A DNA stretch of 64,000 nucleotides from Chitinophaga terrae (ex Kim and Jung 2007) (GTDB lineage: Bacteria; Bacteroidota; Bacteroidia; Chitinophagales; Chitinophagaceae), in the NCBI RefSeq assembly GCF_900107795.1, contig NZ_FNRL01000016.1, forward strand, positions 1-64,000. The letters are read 5' to 3'. Every line of letters begins with the position of its first letter. The first letter of the stretch is position 1. The translations under genes and the position numbers were made by a program. Positions 9,318-19,165 of this stretch are shown piece by piece. Below the pieces are notes generated by a model, which made no database searches, was not told the origin of the DNA, and worked only from the letters and a program-made list of their open reading frames with translations.

Positions 9318-10628
9318 TCACTTTCCTTTCTTTGCAGGTTCCTGCAAACCTTCACTTAGTATCCTGATCCCCACCGCACATTTCAAACATTTTTTCTCTT
9401 CACAGTAGTAACGTTTCAATTGCAGCAGGGCCTGCGAATCCAGGGCATTATGCACCTTTGCGCCCAGCTTCTTCCAGTTATCCAGTACGGTGTTCTTCTC
9501 TGGCGGCAACTGCTGCAACAGGTCTATTGCCTTCTGCTGGTAATACTTCTTATGCTTGACCTGCCCGTATAACATCAACAACGGCAAAGCAGTGTTGATG
9601 ATAAGATTATGAACCATTTGCAGCCCTGGCAGCTGGGTTTGAGCCGTTGCCTGGTTAAAGCGGTAATGCGTATGCCAGTAAGGAGAAGGACAGGTATTGA
9701 ATAAGCCTGCCAGGTCGTCCAGGCTTTCGGCGTCTAATATTTTGGCGAAGGCCCTGGGGGTTTGTTGCAGGAAAGCTGCCAGGGCAGCCAGGCGGATAGA
9801 TGGAAATGCCGCCGGCCTTATGCGCATCCAGTTCCAGATATGAACAGGCAGGGGCACAAGCCCGTGTTTATGGCGGAGGTGCTGGTACAACCGCTGTAAC
9901 GTCAACGCATATTCGTCTGTCAGCGGCCCTGTCAGCATCCCCGCCTGCCCGAACAGCAAGGCTTCCAGGTGCAGCAGGTTATTACGGTACCTCAGCAGCA
10001 GCGTAAAAGGCAGGCTCTGAGCCAGTTGCAGGAATGGCATGGCGTTGACAGGCGCGCCGTAACTCTGCGACAACGCCCAGTAGCAGACTTCTTCCCAGTT
10101 GTATTGATTACATAACAACCAGGCTTTGAAATTTTCTGTTTTACGCTCCCATCTTTCGGCCAGCAGCCTGTCTTTCCAGCTGGTCCAGGTTAGCTCAGGC
10201 ACCCGCTCTATTCCCGGGCCGCAGGGTACGAACGGCGCCAGCTGGCGTAGTTGTTCATACCGTTGCAACAAAACTTTGGGGATATGCTGTTGCAATTCCA
10301 AGCAGGGTATTTCCAACGCCTTGCCTGGCGGCAGGTCGTGCATAAACACCACATGCAGGATCACCTGCTGGTATTGAGGGTTAGACTGGTGGCCATGCCT
10401 GAACCAGTCGGATGTTTTCAGGTGCAGTTCCACATTTCCCGCCCAGAGGGTATCGCCTATCCTGACGCGGGCAGCCTGGAAATCGGGGCCGTCGTGCAGG
10501 TTAAGGGTACCCGGCGAAATGATCTTTACCGCTTCTCCTGTAGTTGTGGTCAGGTTGTTCTGGCTAAAAAGGCGTAATGCCCAGATGTGCTGGAATAGCT
10601 CTTCGGTGAGCTGCAGGTTAACAAACAT
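9318..10628 (-). CDS. DUF2851 family protein
   Basis: The 436-residue protein matches the Bacteroidota family DUF2851 in length and landmarks. These are an N-terminal EELFQHIWALRLF segment, GTLNLHDGPDFQAARVRIG, WAGNVELHLKTSDWFRHGH, and a C-terminal cysteine group (KRYYCEEKKCLKCAVG). The N-terminal half with D/H/E residues resembles a nuclease-like fold in general terms, but I know of no experimental function. The C-terminal CxxxxxCxxC could bind a metal or FeS centre. It is transcribed away from the SAM riboswitch unit. Confidence 0.85.
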   Translation of the reverse strand: MFVNLQLTEELFQHIWALRLFSQNNLTTTTGEAVKIISPGTLNLHDGPDFQAARVRIGDTLWAGNVELHLKTSDWFRHGHQSNPQYQQVILHVVFMHDLPPGKALEIPCLELQQHIPKVLLQRYEQLRQLAPFVPCGPGIERVPELTWTSWKDRLLAERWERKTENFKAWLLCNQYNWEEVCYWALSQSYGAPVNAMPFLQLAQSLPFTLLLRYRNNLLHLEALLFGQAGMLTGPLTDEYALTLQRLYQHLRHKHGLVPLPVHIWNWMRIRPAAFPSIRLAALAAFLQQTPRAFAKILDAESLDDLAGLFNTCPSPYWHTHYRFNQATAQTQLPGLQMVHNLIINTALPLLMLYGQVKHKKYYQQKAIDLLQQLPPEKNTVLDNWKKLGAKVHNALDSQALLQLKRYYCEEKKCLKCAVGIRILSEGLQEPAKKGK

Positions 10629-10705
10629 AAGATATGGGTTAATTAGTTGAATATCCTTTAAAGATAAGGAATAGCAGGGATGAAAAAATAAATTTGAAGA
10701 GCGGA

Positions 10706-10738
10706 TTTGGAAATCTGATCAAAGTACCCTTAACTTTG
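10706..10738 (+). promoter_or_regulatory. promoter of the SAM riboswitch transcript
   Basis: TTTG (10706-10709), a 21-base gap and TAACTTTG (10731-10738), an exact TAnnTTTG match, place the transcription start about 15-20 bases before the riboswitch P1 stem. Confidence 0.6.
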
Positions 10739-10758
10739 CGCCCAGTTCTTACACAATA

Positions 10759-10871
10759 CTTATCCAGAAAGGCGGAGGGACTTGGCCCTGCGATGCCTTA
10801 GCAACCTTTCCTGATCAGATCAGGAAAAAGGTGCTAATTCCTGCTCTCTACCCAGTAGAGAGAAAGATAAG
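10759..10871 (+). promoter_or_regulatory. SAM-I (S-box) riboswitch
   Basis: P1 is CTTATC (10759-10764) with GATAAG (10866-10871). The S-box core is clear: AGAAAGGCGGAGGGACTTGGCCC, then GATGCCTTAGCAACC, the TTTCCTGATCAGATCAGGAAA P3 hairpin, AGGTGCTAATTCCTGC and the CTCTCTAC..GTAGAGAG P4 hairpin. It is followed by a terminator hairpin and methionine-pathway genes, so S-adenosylmethionine presumably shuts the transcript off. Confidence 0.95.
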
Positions 10872-10915
10872 TTGGCAGAGATTATTCTTCCTAGATATAT
10901 ATAATTTTCTAAAAG

Positions 10916-10946
10916 AGCTCTTCCAACATAGGAGGAGCTTTTTTTA
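10916..10946 (+). terminator. terminator of the SAM riboswitch expression platform
   Basis: AGCTCTTCC (10916-10924) pairs with GGAGGAGCT (10931-10939), including one G-U pair, and runs into seven or more T. Its position 45 bases after P1 fits attenuation control of the downstream genes. Confidence 0.8.
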
Positions 10947-11052
10947 TGCCTTCTTCCCCCAAATTTCTCCGGATTTGTGTTGTTTAAGTTGATCTTTAAT
11001 GATAAAGTTGCAGAGTAAACCGCTTCTGATATCATTAAAATATTTAAATAAC

Positions 11053-12231
11053 ATGAAAACAGCAACACAACTGATTCATAGCATTCCAGTAGATGAACTG
11101 ACAGGCGCCATTTCTGTGCCTATCTACCAGACGTCTACTTTTGTGCAGGAATCGCCGGGCATCAATAAAGGATTTGAATTTTCCAGGGCTAACAATCCTA
11201 CCCGAAAGGTACTGGAAGATCTTATCTGCAACCTGGAAGAAGGCTTTGCAGGTTTTGCATTTGCCAGTGGCATGTCGGCTATTGATGCGGTACTGAAGCT
11301 GTTGAAATCAGGCGATGAGATCATGGCGGTAGAAGATACCTACGGAGGCATCTTCCAGATATTCAACCACATGTTCGAACGCTTCGGGATCAAGGTGAAT
11401 TTTGTGGATACCAGCAACCTGGATAAAGTACTGGCGGCCATCACGCCGAAAACCCGGGTGATCTGGCTGGAATCTCCTACCAATCCCACTCTGAGGATCT
11501 CCGATATTAAATCTATCAGCAAGATCGCCAAACAACATGATATCCTGCTGGTAGTAGACAATACTTTCAGCACCCCGCTGCTGCAACAACCGCTGACACT
11601 GGGCGCCGATATCGTGATACACAGCGCCTCCAAATACCTGGCAGGGCACTGCGACGTGATTGCCGGGCTGGTAGTAGTGAATTCCAAAGTACTGGCCGAC
11701 CAGATACGTTATAACCAGAATATCTCAGGCAGCATACTTAGCCCGTTTGAAGCCTGGCTCACCATCAGGGGAATTGAAACACTATACCTGCGCCTGGAAA
11801 AACAATGCAGTAATGCCAGCACCATTGCGAACTGGCTGGCAACGCATCCCGCAGTAGACAAAGTATTCTACCCGGGCCTCGCCACACATAAAAACCATCA
11901 TATCGCCCGCAAACAACAGAAGAACTACGGCGCATTAGTGAGCTTTTCACTCAAGGCAGATAACATCAAAAATGCTATCCGCATTGTAAACGCTACCAAA
12001 CTGTTTAAGCTGGCGGAAAGCTTCGGCGGCGTTAAAAGCATGCTGGCACACCCGGCAACAATGACGCACCGCAACATCCCGGAAGATTTCCGGAAAAAAT
12101 CAGGGTTACAGGATTCCTGTATCAGGCTGTCTATCGGTATTGAAGATGCTGATGACCTGATCAACGACCTGAAACAAGCGCTGGATAAACTAAATCATCC
12201 GGCTGGCAAGCAAATAACTGTTTTACAATAA
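11053..12231 (+). CDS. PLP-dependent trans-sulfuration enzyme (cystathionine gamma-synthase / O-acetylhomoserine sulfhydrylase type)
   Basis: The 392-residue protein belongs to the Cys/Met metabolism PLP family. It has the N-terminal TQLIHS segment, PIYQTSTF, FEFSRANNPTRKVLE, the SGMSAIDAVL phosphate-binding loop, and the Schiff-base lysine in SASKYLAGHCD. These enzymes make cystathionine or homocysteine from activated homoserine; which reaction is not decidable from motifs alone. The SAM-I riboswitch upstream and homoserine dehydrogenase downstream fix the role in methionine biosynthesis. The frame is open 18 codons further upstream, but ATG 11053 gives the family's usual N-terminus. Confidence 0.92.
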   Translation: MKTATQLIHSIPVDELTGAISVPIYQTSTFVQESPGINKGFEFSRANNPTRKVLEDLICNLEEGFAGFAFASGMSAIDAVLKLLKSGDEIMAVEDTYGGIFQIFNHMFERFGIKVNFVDTSNLDKVLAAITPKTRVIWLESPTNPTLRISDIKSISKIAKQHDILLVVDNTFSTPLLQQPLTLGADIVIHSASKYLAGHCDVIAGLVVVNSKVLADQIRYNQNISGSILSPFEAWLTIRGIETLYLRLEKQCSNASTIANWLATHPAVDKVFYPGLATHKNHHIARKQQKNYGALVSFSLKADNIKNAIRIVNATKLFKLAESFGGVKSMLAHPATMTHRNIPEDFRKKSGLQDSCIRLSIGIEDADDLINDLKQALDKLNHPAGKQITVLQ

Positions 12232-12299
12232 AGCTGCCTGCTAACGGGGCCGGCTATACGCAACCTGTATTCCTGCATGCAGCACTAAGTTTGAAAAAA

Positions 12300-13481
12300 A
12301 TGGAAAACAAGATCATCAACCTAGGTATTTTTGGATTCGGAGTGGTAGGACAAGGACTGTACGAAGTGCTCAACAGAACAAAAGGTATTAATGCACGTAT
12401 CAAAAAGATCTGTATTAAAGACCCTAATAAATCAAGGCCTATCGACAGCAGTTATTTCACGACTGATAAAAATGATATCCTGGAAGATCCGGCTATCGAT
12501 GTAGTAGTTGAACTGATCAATGATACAGAAGCAGCCTTCGAAATTGTGAGCACCGCGCTCCGCAACGGGAAAGCGGTTGTTAGTGCCAGCAAACGCATGA
12601 TCGCAGAAAACCTGCCAGCCCTCTATCAATTGCAGGCAGAAAACAAAGTACCATTCCTGTACGAAGCCTCCAGCTGCGCAAGTATTCCTATCATCCGTAA
12701 CCTCGAAGAATATTACGACAACGACCTGCTGAATGCAGTGGAAGGTATCTGCAACGGCTCTACGAACTATATTCTCACCAAGATATTTGAAGAGAACCTC
12801 AGTTTCGAAACAGCACTGAAACAAGCGCAGGACCTGGGCTTTGCAGAAACAGATCCAACGCTCGACATTGAAGGATTTGATCCGAAATTCAAGATCGTCA
12901 TCCTCTTACTGCATGCTTTCGGAACATTTGTGAAACCTGAGGAAGTATTCAATTTCGGTATTCACCACCTGAACGATTTTGATATCCAGTTTGCCAAACA
13001 ACGCAACTGTACCATCAAACTGATCGCGCAATGCCGCCGCCAGAACGGTCATGTATTCTCTTACGTATTACCGCATCTCATAAAAGAACATAACCTTTTA
13101 TACGACGTGTACAACGAATACAACGGCATCCTGCTGGAGAGCGCATTTACAGACAAACAGTTCTTCGTTGGAAAAGGCGCCGGCGGTACCGCTACCGGCA
13201 GTGCTGTATTGTCTGATATCTCTGCCCTGTTGTACAATTACCGGTACGAATACAAAAAGATCAAACAAAATAACCAGCCAAGTTTTACCAACGACGTACA
13301 ACTGAAAATCTACCTGCGTTACAAAACACAGGGACAGGTTGACCTCGCCGAATTCTTCCATATTTCAGAAAAATATGAATCTGCTGAATGGCGCTATGTG
13401 GTTGGAACTATCAACCTGCAGAAATTAAGAGAAGCAGGATGGCTGAAAAACAAAGATGTTAATATTCTCGTGTTAGAATAG
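12300..13481 (+). CDS. homoserine dehydrogenase
   Basis: This enzyme reduces aspartate semialdehyde to homoserine, the branch precursor of methionine and threonine. The 393-residue protein starts with a Rossmann NAD(P) site (GIFGFGVVGQGL), then SASKRMIAEN, the NGSTNYIL motif, and the DPTLDIEGFDPKFK catalytic segment with its lysine. It is the single-domain type with a short C-terminal part and no clear aspartokinase fusion. It lies 68 bases after the trans-sulfuration gene and shares its riboswitch control. A TTG nine bases upstream is in frame, but ATG 12300 is the more natural start. Confidence 0.93.
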   Translation: MENKIINLGIFGFGVVGQGLYEVLNRTKGINARIKKICIKDPNKSRPIDSSYFTTDKNDILEDPAIDVVVELINDTEAAFEIVSTALRNGKAVVSASKRMIAENLPALYQLQAENKVPFLYEASSCASIPIIRNLEEYYDNDLLNAVEGICNGSTNYILTKIFEENLSFETALKQAQDLGFAETDPTLDIEGFDPKFKIVILLLHAFGTFVKPEEVFNFGIHHLNDFDIQFAKQRNCTIKLIAQCRRQNGHVFSYVLPHLIKEHNLLYDVYNEYNGILLESAFTDKQFFVGKGAGGTATGSAVLSDISALLYNYRYEYKKIKQNNQPSFTNDVQLKIYLRYKTQGQVDLAEFFHISEKYESAEWRYVVGTINLQKLREAGWLKNKDVNILVLE

Positions 13482-13516
13482 CTTATTATTAATAAAGCAA
13501 AAACCAACAAAAAATA

Positions 13517-13541
13517 CGGCGCAGTTCTCTGCGCCGTTTTT
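13517..13541. terminator. bidirectional terminator between hom and maf
   Basis: CGGCGCAG (13517-13524) pairs with CTGCGCCG (13529-13536), with TTTTTG on the right and an A-rich tract on the left. It can serve both convergent units. Confidence 0.85.
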
Positions 13542-13573
13542 GTTCTCTTTGAGGGGAAAGAAAAACAAGGATA

Positions 13574-14146
13574 TCAGGAAAACGCCTCCAGTGCAGTTAC
13601 TACACTGCTGACAGGTAAACCCATTACATTATAAAAGCAGCCATTAATGCCTTCTATCCCTACTGCCCCTATCCATTCCTGGATGGCATATGCCCCGGCT
13701 TTATCAAAAGGTTGGTAATGGTCTATGTAATATTCGATCTGTTCGGCGGTTAAAGGTTTAAATGTCACTGAAGTGATCTTTGAGAATGCCATTTCCTTAC
13801 CCCCCTGCCGGATGATCACACCGGTGATCACCCGGTGTTCCCTCCCGCTTAAGGCGGTGAGTATCCTGATAGCATCTTCCCTGTCTTTCGGTTTCCCTAT
13901 GATCACATCATCCAATACCACTACAGTATCGGCAGCAATAATAATATCGTCGGCCTTGCATAACTCCCTCACGGCAGCCGCTTTCTGACGGGCGATCCAC
14001 ACAGGAATATCAGGAATCGCCAGCCCGTCGGGATAGGTTTCTGCCGTTTCCACCACTTTTACTTCAAAAGGGATCCCTGCCTGTTCAAGCAGTTGTTTGC
14101 GGCGGGGCGACTGTGAGGCCAGTACAACTGGTTTGCCGGAATACAT
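13574..14146 (-). CDS. Maf/YhdE-like nucleoside triphosphate pyrophosphatase
   Basis: The 190-residue house-cleaning pyrophosphatase hydrolyses dTTP/UTP or modified nucleotides. The signature S11-Q-S-P-R-R16 lies at the N-terminus, followed by AADTVVVLDDVIIGKP and the GREHRVITGV and YAIQEWIGAVGIEGINGCFYN-type segments. The subfamily with this pattern is usually the dTTP/UTP type (YhdE). It is the last gene of the DUF2520-KdsC-UbiA-Maf cluster; its ATG directly abuts the stop codon of the prenyltransferase gene. Confidence 0.93.
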   Translation of the reverse strand: MYSGKPVVLASQSPRRKQLLEQAGIPFEVKVVETAETYPDGLAIPDIPVWIARQKAAAVRELCKADDIIIAADTVVVLDDVIIGKPKDREDAIRILTALSGREHRVITGVIIRQGGKEMAFSKITSVTFKPLTAEQIEYYIDHYQPFDKAGAYAIQEWIGAVGIEGINGCFYNVMGLPVSSVVTALEAFS

Positions 14147-15088
14147 CTATAAATAAATTTTAAAAAATATCATGGAAAGAATACCAGTAAGCATCACCCA
14201 TTTAACCAGGGAACTTACTTTATGGTATTGAGCAGGTACATTGGCGTTCTTCAACTGCAGGTAAATATAGCCGAAAGGCAATTGTACAAAGAGAACCAGA
14301 TATCCGATCGCAACATACCAGCCCAGTAACCAGACCCTTATCTCAACCAGCAGGATAATGCCGGCAAGGGCCAGCAATAAGGCATTGCAGAAACGTTTGG
14401 CAGGCAATACTCCCCATACGATCGGCAGTGTTCTGCATCCGTCTTTACTGTCGCCTATCATATCTTCCAGGTCTTTTACCAGTTCCCGGACCATGGAGAT
14501 AAGGAAAGCAAAAAGGGCATAAACGCCGATGATCTGGATAAGTTTCCGGCCATTGGGCGACAGGATAGCTTCAAAGCTCTGGTAGATCTGTTTTTCGTAA
14601 AAACCTACCACTACCACGGAAAGGGCGGTGAGCAGCGAGATAACCACGTTCCCTATCAGTACCTGTCTTTTAAAGGAGGTAGAGTAGAACCAGAGGAGCA
14701 GGGAACAGATCACCTGGGTGAACCCGAGGTAGAACTGTCCTGTTTTCCAGGCAACCAGGAAGCCAAGCGAAACGCCGGCCATATTAAATAAGGTATGCCA
14801 GGCCATTGCCCAGCGCCGGCTGATCACCTTATCAAGCACCATTTTATCGGGCTTGTTGATGATGTCTATGTTAATATCGAAGTAATCGTTGATAATATAG
14901 CCTGCCGCCGCTACCAGGACGGTAGACAAACATAAAAGCACGAAAAGCGGCACAGACAGGGAGGGTTCTTCGCCCCCGTTGCGGAGCACCGGTTCCACCA
15001 CGCAGTATTGCAGCAGGAACTGGGTGAGCGCTATATATATAAGATTAGGGTATCTGATCAGTCTAAAAAATGCAGCCCAGTGCTTCAT
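14147..15088 (-). CDS. UbiA-family membrane prenyltransferase
   Basis: The 313-residue protein has about eight to nine transmembrane helices and both aspartate-rich motifs: NDYFDINID (N67-D75) and DLEDMIGDSKDG near residue 206. UbiA enzymes attach a prenyl chain to an aromatic or lipid acceptor. Bacteroidota homologues in this gene order are often labelled geranylgeranylglycerol-phosphate geranylgeranyltransferase, but the acceptor here is not known. It sits between the KdsC phosphatase and Maf, 15 bases after the first and touching the second. Confidence 0.88.
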   Translation of the reverse strand: MKHWAAFFRLIRYPNLIYIALTQFLLQYCVVEPVLRNGGEEPSLSVPLFVLLCLSTVLVAAAGYIINDYFDINIDIINKPDKMVLDKVISRRWAMAWHTLFNMAGVSLGFLVAWKTGQFYLGFTQVICSLLLWFYSTSFKRQVLIGNVVISLLTALSVVVVGFYEKQIYQSFEAILSPNGRKLIQIIGVYALFAFLISMVRELVKDLEDMIGDSKDGCRTLPIVWGVLPAKRFCNALLLALAGIILLVEIRVWLLGWYVAIGYLVLFVQLPFGYIYLQLKNANVPAQYHKVSSLVKWVMLTGILSMIFFKIYL

Positions 15089-15103
15089 AGTGTTGTTTAT
15101 TGA

Positions 15104-15625
15104 TTATTTCGATGCGATGCCTTCATCCATTAGCCAGTGGCCATTGAGTTTCAACACTTTTTCCATTACTTCTCTCACACAACCGTGTCCTCCGGGCAAA
15201 GGGGAAATATATTTTGAAATGCCTTTGATCTCTGCAGCTGCGTCGGCAGGGCAAACGGGCAAACCTACCATCTGCATGGGCATATAATCAGGGATATCAT
15301 CTCCCATATATAAAACCTCGTCCCAACGCAGGTCGTTTTCAAAAACGTAATCCTGCAGTTTTTCTTTCTTTTCTGTGATGCCTGTATAAATGTCTTTAAT
15401 CCCCAGGCCTTGCAGGCGGCTTACAACGCTTTCCGATCTGCCGCCGGAGATTATTACAACCCTGTAGCCTTTTTTCACGGCCAGTTGCATGGCATAGCCA
15501 TCCTTGATATTCATGCGGCGCGACATTTCACCTCCGGGCAAAAGTTGCAGCGTTCCATCTGTTAGTACCCCATCCACATCCAGAACGAATGTGGTGATCG
15601 GTTTAAATAAAGCCAATACGTTCAT
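15104..15625 (-). CDS. KdsC-like HAD phosphatase (3-deoxy-D-manno-octulosonate 8-phosphate phosphatase)
   Basis: The 173-residue protein is a capless HAD hydrolase: motif I D16-V-D18-GVLTDG, motif II IISGG, a conserved lysine in TEKKEKL and motif III YMGDDIPD. These features and the length match KdsC, which removes the phosphate from KDO-8-P in lipopolysaccharide core synthesis. The same fold is shared with the nucleotidyl-sugar CMP-NeuAc phosphatase type, so the substrate remains an inference. Confidence 0.88.
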   Translation of the reverse strand: MNVLALFKPITTFVLDVDGVLTDGTLQLLPGGEMSRRMNIKDGYAMQLAVKKGYRVVIISGGRSESVVSRLQGLGIKDIYTGITEKKEKLQDYVFENDLRWDEVLYMGDDIPDYMPMQMVGLPVCPADAAAEIKGISKYISPLPGGHGCVREVMEKVLKLNGHWLMDEGIASK

Positions 15626-15655
15626 GGGGCCAAAAATAAAGATTTATACCATTTA

Positions 15656-16423
15656 TCAGGACTTATGATGGAACTGAAATATAGCATCCGACATTACCTG
15701 GTACACCAGCTGGAGGTATTCGTCGCCTTCCAGCAAGGCCCTGTGGAGGTTCATGGTGATAATATCCTGGCGTACTGCGGGACCGGTTTGTACAGATTCA
15801 GGCGGGTATTTTTCCAGGCGCTGGAAAGTTTCTTTGATAATAGGTTGTAATAAAGAGAAGTCGAGATGTTCTTTTTCGCAATATGCCTTCGCCTGTGCGA
15901 TCAGGTGGTTGGTGAAATTATTGCAGAGCACTGCGGTAAGGTGATATTTAAGCCGTTGGGTTGAATCGGCCACTGTAACTGTGCCGGAAATACTCTGGGC
16001 CAAAGCCTGGAGCCTGCGGAGCATTTCATCGCTGCTGGCTTCCAGCATAACCGGGATGGCAGGATAGTTCTTTACCTCCCGGCGGATGGATTGCAGGGGG
16101 TAAATGACGCCGGTATTGGAAGAGATCCTTGAAATGGCGCTTAAAGGAATAGCGCCGGCTGTATGGGCAACCATTCTTTTGCCCAGCCTTAATTCGTCGT
16201 TTAATTGAGAGATGGCGCTATCACTTACTGCCAGAATGTACATATCCGACTCCATATTTATATCCTGCAGATCGTTCGTATATTCCGCGTTCAGCATTTC
16301 ACCCAGTTCTTTGGCGTGGGAAATATCCCGGCTGATCACCTGTTTAATATGGTGTCCGTGAATTTTCATCAATTGTCCATAACAATGTGCTACGTTACCT
16401 GTGCCAATGATAACAATCTCCAT
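15656..16423 (-). CDS. Rossmann-like/DUF2520 domain protein
   Basis: The 255-residue protein starts with a dinucleotide-binding GTGNVAHCYG motif (residues 7-16) and runs through a Rossmann domain to about 120. It ends in an all-helical DUF2520 domain (LKYHLTAVLCNNFTNHL). It resembles pyrroline-carboxylate and ketopantoate reductases in layout, but no substrate is known. It is the first gene of the leftward four-gene cluster. Confidence 0.85.
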   Translation of the reverse strand: MEIVIIGTGNVAHCYGQLMKIHGHHIKQVISRDISHAKELGEMLNAEYTNDLQDINMESDMYILAVSDSAISQLNDELRLGKRMVAHTAGAIPLSAISRISSNTGVIYPLQSIRREVKNYPAIPVMLEASSDEMLRRLQALAQSISGTVTVADSTQRLKYHLTAVLCNNFTNHLIAQAKAYCEKEHLDFSLLQPIIKETFQRLEKYPPESVQTGPAVRQDIITMNLHRALLEGDEYLQLVYQVMSDAIFQFHHKS

Positions 16424-16689
16424 TAATTTTTAATTTAAAAAAATTTGAATGTTAAGATTTTACTATGCGAATAAGGCGCCTTTTTTAACAATAGGGTATC
16501 CGGGTCCTTATATAACCGAATATACGTACTTTCAACCCAAAGGCGATTTTTTCGTTACATTAGAAGGTATTTTAACATTTAAAGGCCCCTGATTTTTTAA
16601 TTTCAAGGTACTTTTATATCATTGCAGAAATTCATTGAAGTTATTATTCTACAGAATTTTGCGTATTTAGCAGTATTAAAGAAGCATAC

Positions 16690-19041
16690 ATGGCAAAAAA
16701 AAATCTAGTTATAGTTGAGTCCCCGGCGAAAGCCAAGACCATCGAAAAAATATTGGGCAATGACTTTGAAGTGAAGTCTTGCTTCGGTCATATCCGTGAC
16801 CTGGAGAAAGACGATATGGGGATAGACATAGAAAATAACTTCAAGCCTAAGTATGTGATCCCGGAAGATAAAGAGAAGGTTGTCAAGGAGTTGAAGAAGT
16901 TAGCGAAGGATACTGAAGAAGTATGGTTAGCAACGGATGAGGACCGTGAAGGGGAAGCCATCAGCTGGCATTTATGTGAGGTGTTGAACCTGGATCCGAA
17001 GACTACCAAGCGTATCGTATTTCATGAGATCACCAAACCAGCTATCGAAAACGCGGTGCGGCATCCGCGTAAACTGGATATGGACCGGGTGAACGCCCAG
17101 CAGGCCCGCAGGATACTGGACAGGATCGTAGGATTCGAGATCAGCCCTGTATTATGGCGTAAAATGAGCATGCGGAATTCCCTTTCGGCAGGCCGTGTAC
17201 AGTCAGTGGCCGTACGGCTGATCGTGGAACGTGAAAGAGAGATCAACGCTTTCCAATCTACCAGCACCTTTAAAGTAGACGCCTACTTCACGGGGAAAGA
17301 TATCAACGGGAAAAACATTTCTTTCAAGGCTGAAGGCCCGAATAAGTTCAAAACGGCGGAAGATGCGGAAAAATTCCTGCAACAATGTGTAGGCGCCGCT
17401 TATACCGTTAAAGATATACAGGTTAAACCCGGAAAGAAATCGCCTGCCGCTCCTTTTACTACGTCTACCCTCCAACAGGAAGCCAGCCGTAAATTGGGCT
17501 ACAGCGTATCCAAAACAATGCTTTTAGCACAAAAACTGTACGAAAGCGGGAACATCACCTATATGCGTACAGACTCCGTAAACCTCTCTGATACTGCGAT
17601 GCAGGATATCGAAAAATCGATCAGGGGACAGTTCGGAGACAAGTACTACCAGCATCGCAAGTTTAAGAACAAGAACGAATCGGCCCAGGAAGCGCACGAA
17701 GCGATCCGTCCTACCTACATGGAAAACACCACGGTAGACGATAGCGATACCCGCCGCCTCTATGAGCTGATCTGGAAACGTACCATCGCCAGCCAGATGG
17801 CGGATGCGGAACTGGAAAAGACCATCGCCAAAATAGATATCAGCACCAACCACGAAGAGCTGACAGCCAGCGGCGAAGTACTGAAGTTCGACGGGTTCCT
17901 GAAAGTTTACCTGGAAAGCAATGACGATGATGAGGAAACAGAAGACCAGGAAGGATCATTGCCTCCGCTGGCTGTGAAACAATCGCTGGACCTGAAAGAA
18001 ATGAAGGCTACCGAACGTTTCTCCCGCCCTGCCCCACGCTATACAGAGGCCAGCCTCGTAAAAAAGCTGGAAGAACTGGGCATCGGCCGCCCTTCTACCT
18101 ACGCTCCTACCATTACCACTATCCAGAAACGTAATTATGTAGAGAAGCGGGATAAAGAAGGAGTAAAAAGAGACTACAGGGTATTATCGCTTAAAAATGA
18201 TAAGATCTCCAAAGTCACAGAAACAGAAAATACAGGCGCGGAAAAATCCAAGTTATTCCCTACCGACCTGGGAATGATCGTAACGGATTTCCTCAACCAA
18301 TACTTCAACAATGTAATGGATTATGGCTTTACCGCGAAGATCGAAGAAGAATTTGACGAGATAGCAAACGGTAAAAAGCAATGGAATAAAATGCTGAAAG
18401 AATTTTATTCCCCATTCCATAAAGATGTGGAAAACACCCTGGAAAACGCTGAAAGAGTGAAAGGGGAAAGGCCGCTGGGAGTGGATGAAGCCACCGGCAA
18501 ACCTATCGTAGCCCGTATGGGACGTTACGGCCCGATGATCCAGATCGGTAGCGTGGAAGATGAGGAAAAACCAAGATTCGCGAAGTTAAAAGCTACCCAG
18601 AGCATTGAAACCATTACCCTGGAAGAGGCTATGGAACTCTTTAAACTGCCTCGCAATCTTGGCCAGTTCGAAGGTTCTGACGTTATTATCAACATAGGCC
18701 GTTTTGGCCCTTATGCCCAGCACGATAAGAAGTTTTATTCTCTGAAAAAGGAAATGGACCCTTATACAGTGGAGCTGGATGAAGTGGCGCCGCTGATCGC
18801 AGAAAAACGTGCAGCGAAAGATGAGAGAACGATCAAGGTGTTTGAAAAGGAAAAGATACAGATCCTGAAAGGTCCGTATGGTCCTTATATCAAACAAGGC
18901 TTGAAGAACTTTAAAATACCAAAAGAAAAAATAGATCACGCAGCCGACCTGACAGTGGAAGAAGCGAAGGCTATCATCGAAGAAGCCAAAGCCAATCCGC
19001 CTAAGAAGAAAGCGGCAGCACGGAAGAAGAAAGCCGAATAA
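16690..19041 (+). CDS. DNA topoisomerase I (type IA)
   Basis: This enzyme relaxes negative supercoils through a transient 5'-phosphotyrosine. The 783-residue protein has the Toprim domain at the N-terminus (VIVESPAKAKTIEKIL, DEDREGEA) and the catalytic tyrosine Y291 in ITYMRTDS. Instead of Cys4 zinc fingers, the C-terminal part carries glycine/proline repeats of the Topo C-terminal type (MGRYGPMIQIG, IGRFGPYAQH, KGPYGPYIKQG), then an alanine/lysine-rich tail (PPKKKAAARKKK). Zinc-less C-termini of this kind are common in Bacteroidota. A 266-base region with no clear gene precedes it. Confidence 0.97.
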   Translation: MAKKNLVIVESPAKAKTIEKILGNDFEVKSCFGHIRDLEKDDMGIDIENNFKPKYVIPEDKEKVVKELKKLAKDTEEVWLATDEDREGEAISWHLCEVLNLDPKTTKRIVFHEITKPAIENAVRHPRKLDMDRVNAQQARRILDRIVGFEISPVLWRKMSMRNSLSAGRVQSVAVRLIVEREREINAFQSTSTFKVDAYFTGKDINGKNISFKAEGPNKFKTAEDAEKFLQQCVGAAYTVKDIQVKPGKKSPAAPFTTSTLQQEASRKLGYSVSKTMLLAQKLYESGNITYMRTDSVNLSDTAMQDIEKSIRGQFGDKYYQHRKFKNKNESAQEAHEAIRPTYMENTTVDDSDTRRLYELIWKRTIASQMADAELEKTIAKIDISTNHEELTASGEVLKFDGFLKVYLESNDDDEETEDQEGSLPPLAVKQSLDLKEMKATERFSRPAPRYTEASLVKKLEELGIGRPSTYAPTITTIQKRNYVEKRDKEGVKRDYRVLSLKNDKISKVTETENTGAEKSKLFPTDLGMIVTDFLNQYFNNVMDYGFTAKIEEEFDEIANGKKQWNKMLKEFYSPFHKDVENTLENAERVKGERPLGVDEATGKPIVARMGRYGPMIQIGSVEDEEKPRFAKLKATQSIETITLEEAMELFKLPRNLGQFEGSDVIINIGRFGPYAQHDKKFYSLKKEMDPYTVELDEVAPLIAEKRAAKDERTIKVFEKEKIQILKGPYGPYIKQGLKNFKIPKEKIDHAADLTVEEAKAIIEEAKANPPKKKAAARKKKAE

Positions 19042-19165
19042 CCGGGTGGCAAAGGCCGATGAATCAGGCAAAGGATAATTACTGCAGTGCGATTGATACG
19101 CGTATTATTTAATTTGCCAGCAGGATCATTATTTGATGATTGCCACCTGATCATAGTGTAATGGT

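Noticed and set aside
16424..16689. Regulatory RNA or promoter before topA
   Set aside because: AT-rich region without a convincing TTTG/TAnnTTTG pair or conserved structure; nothing supportable.
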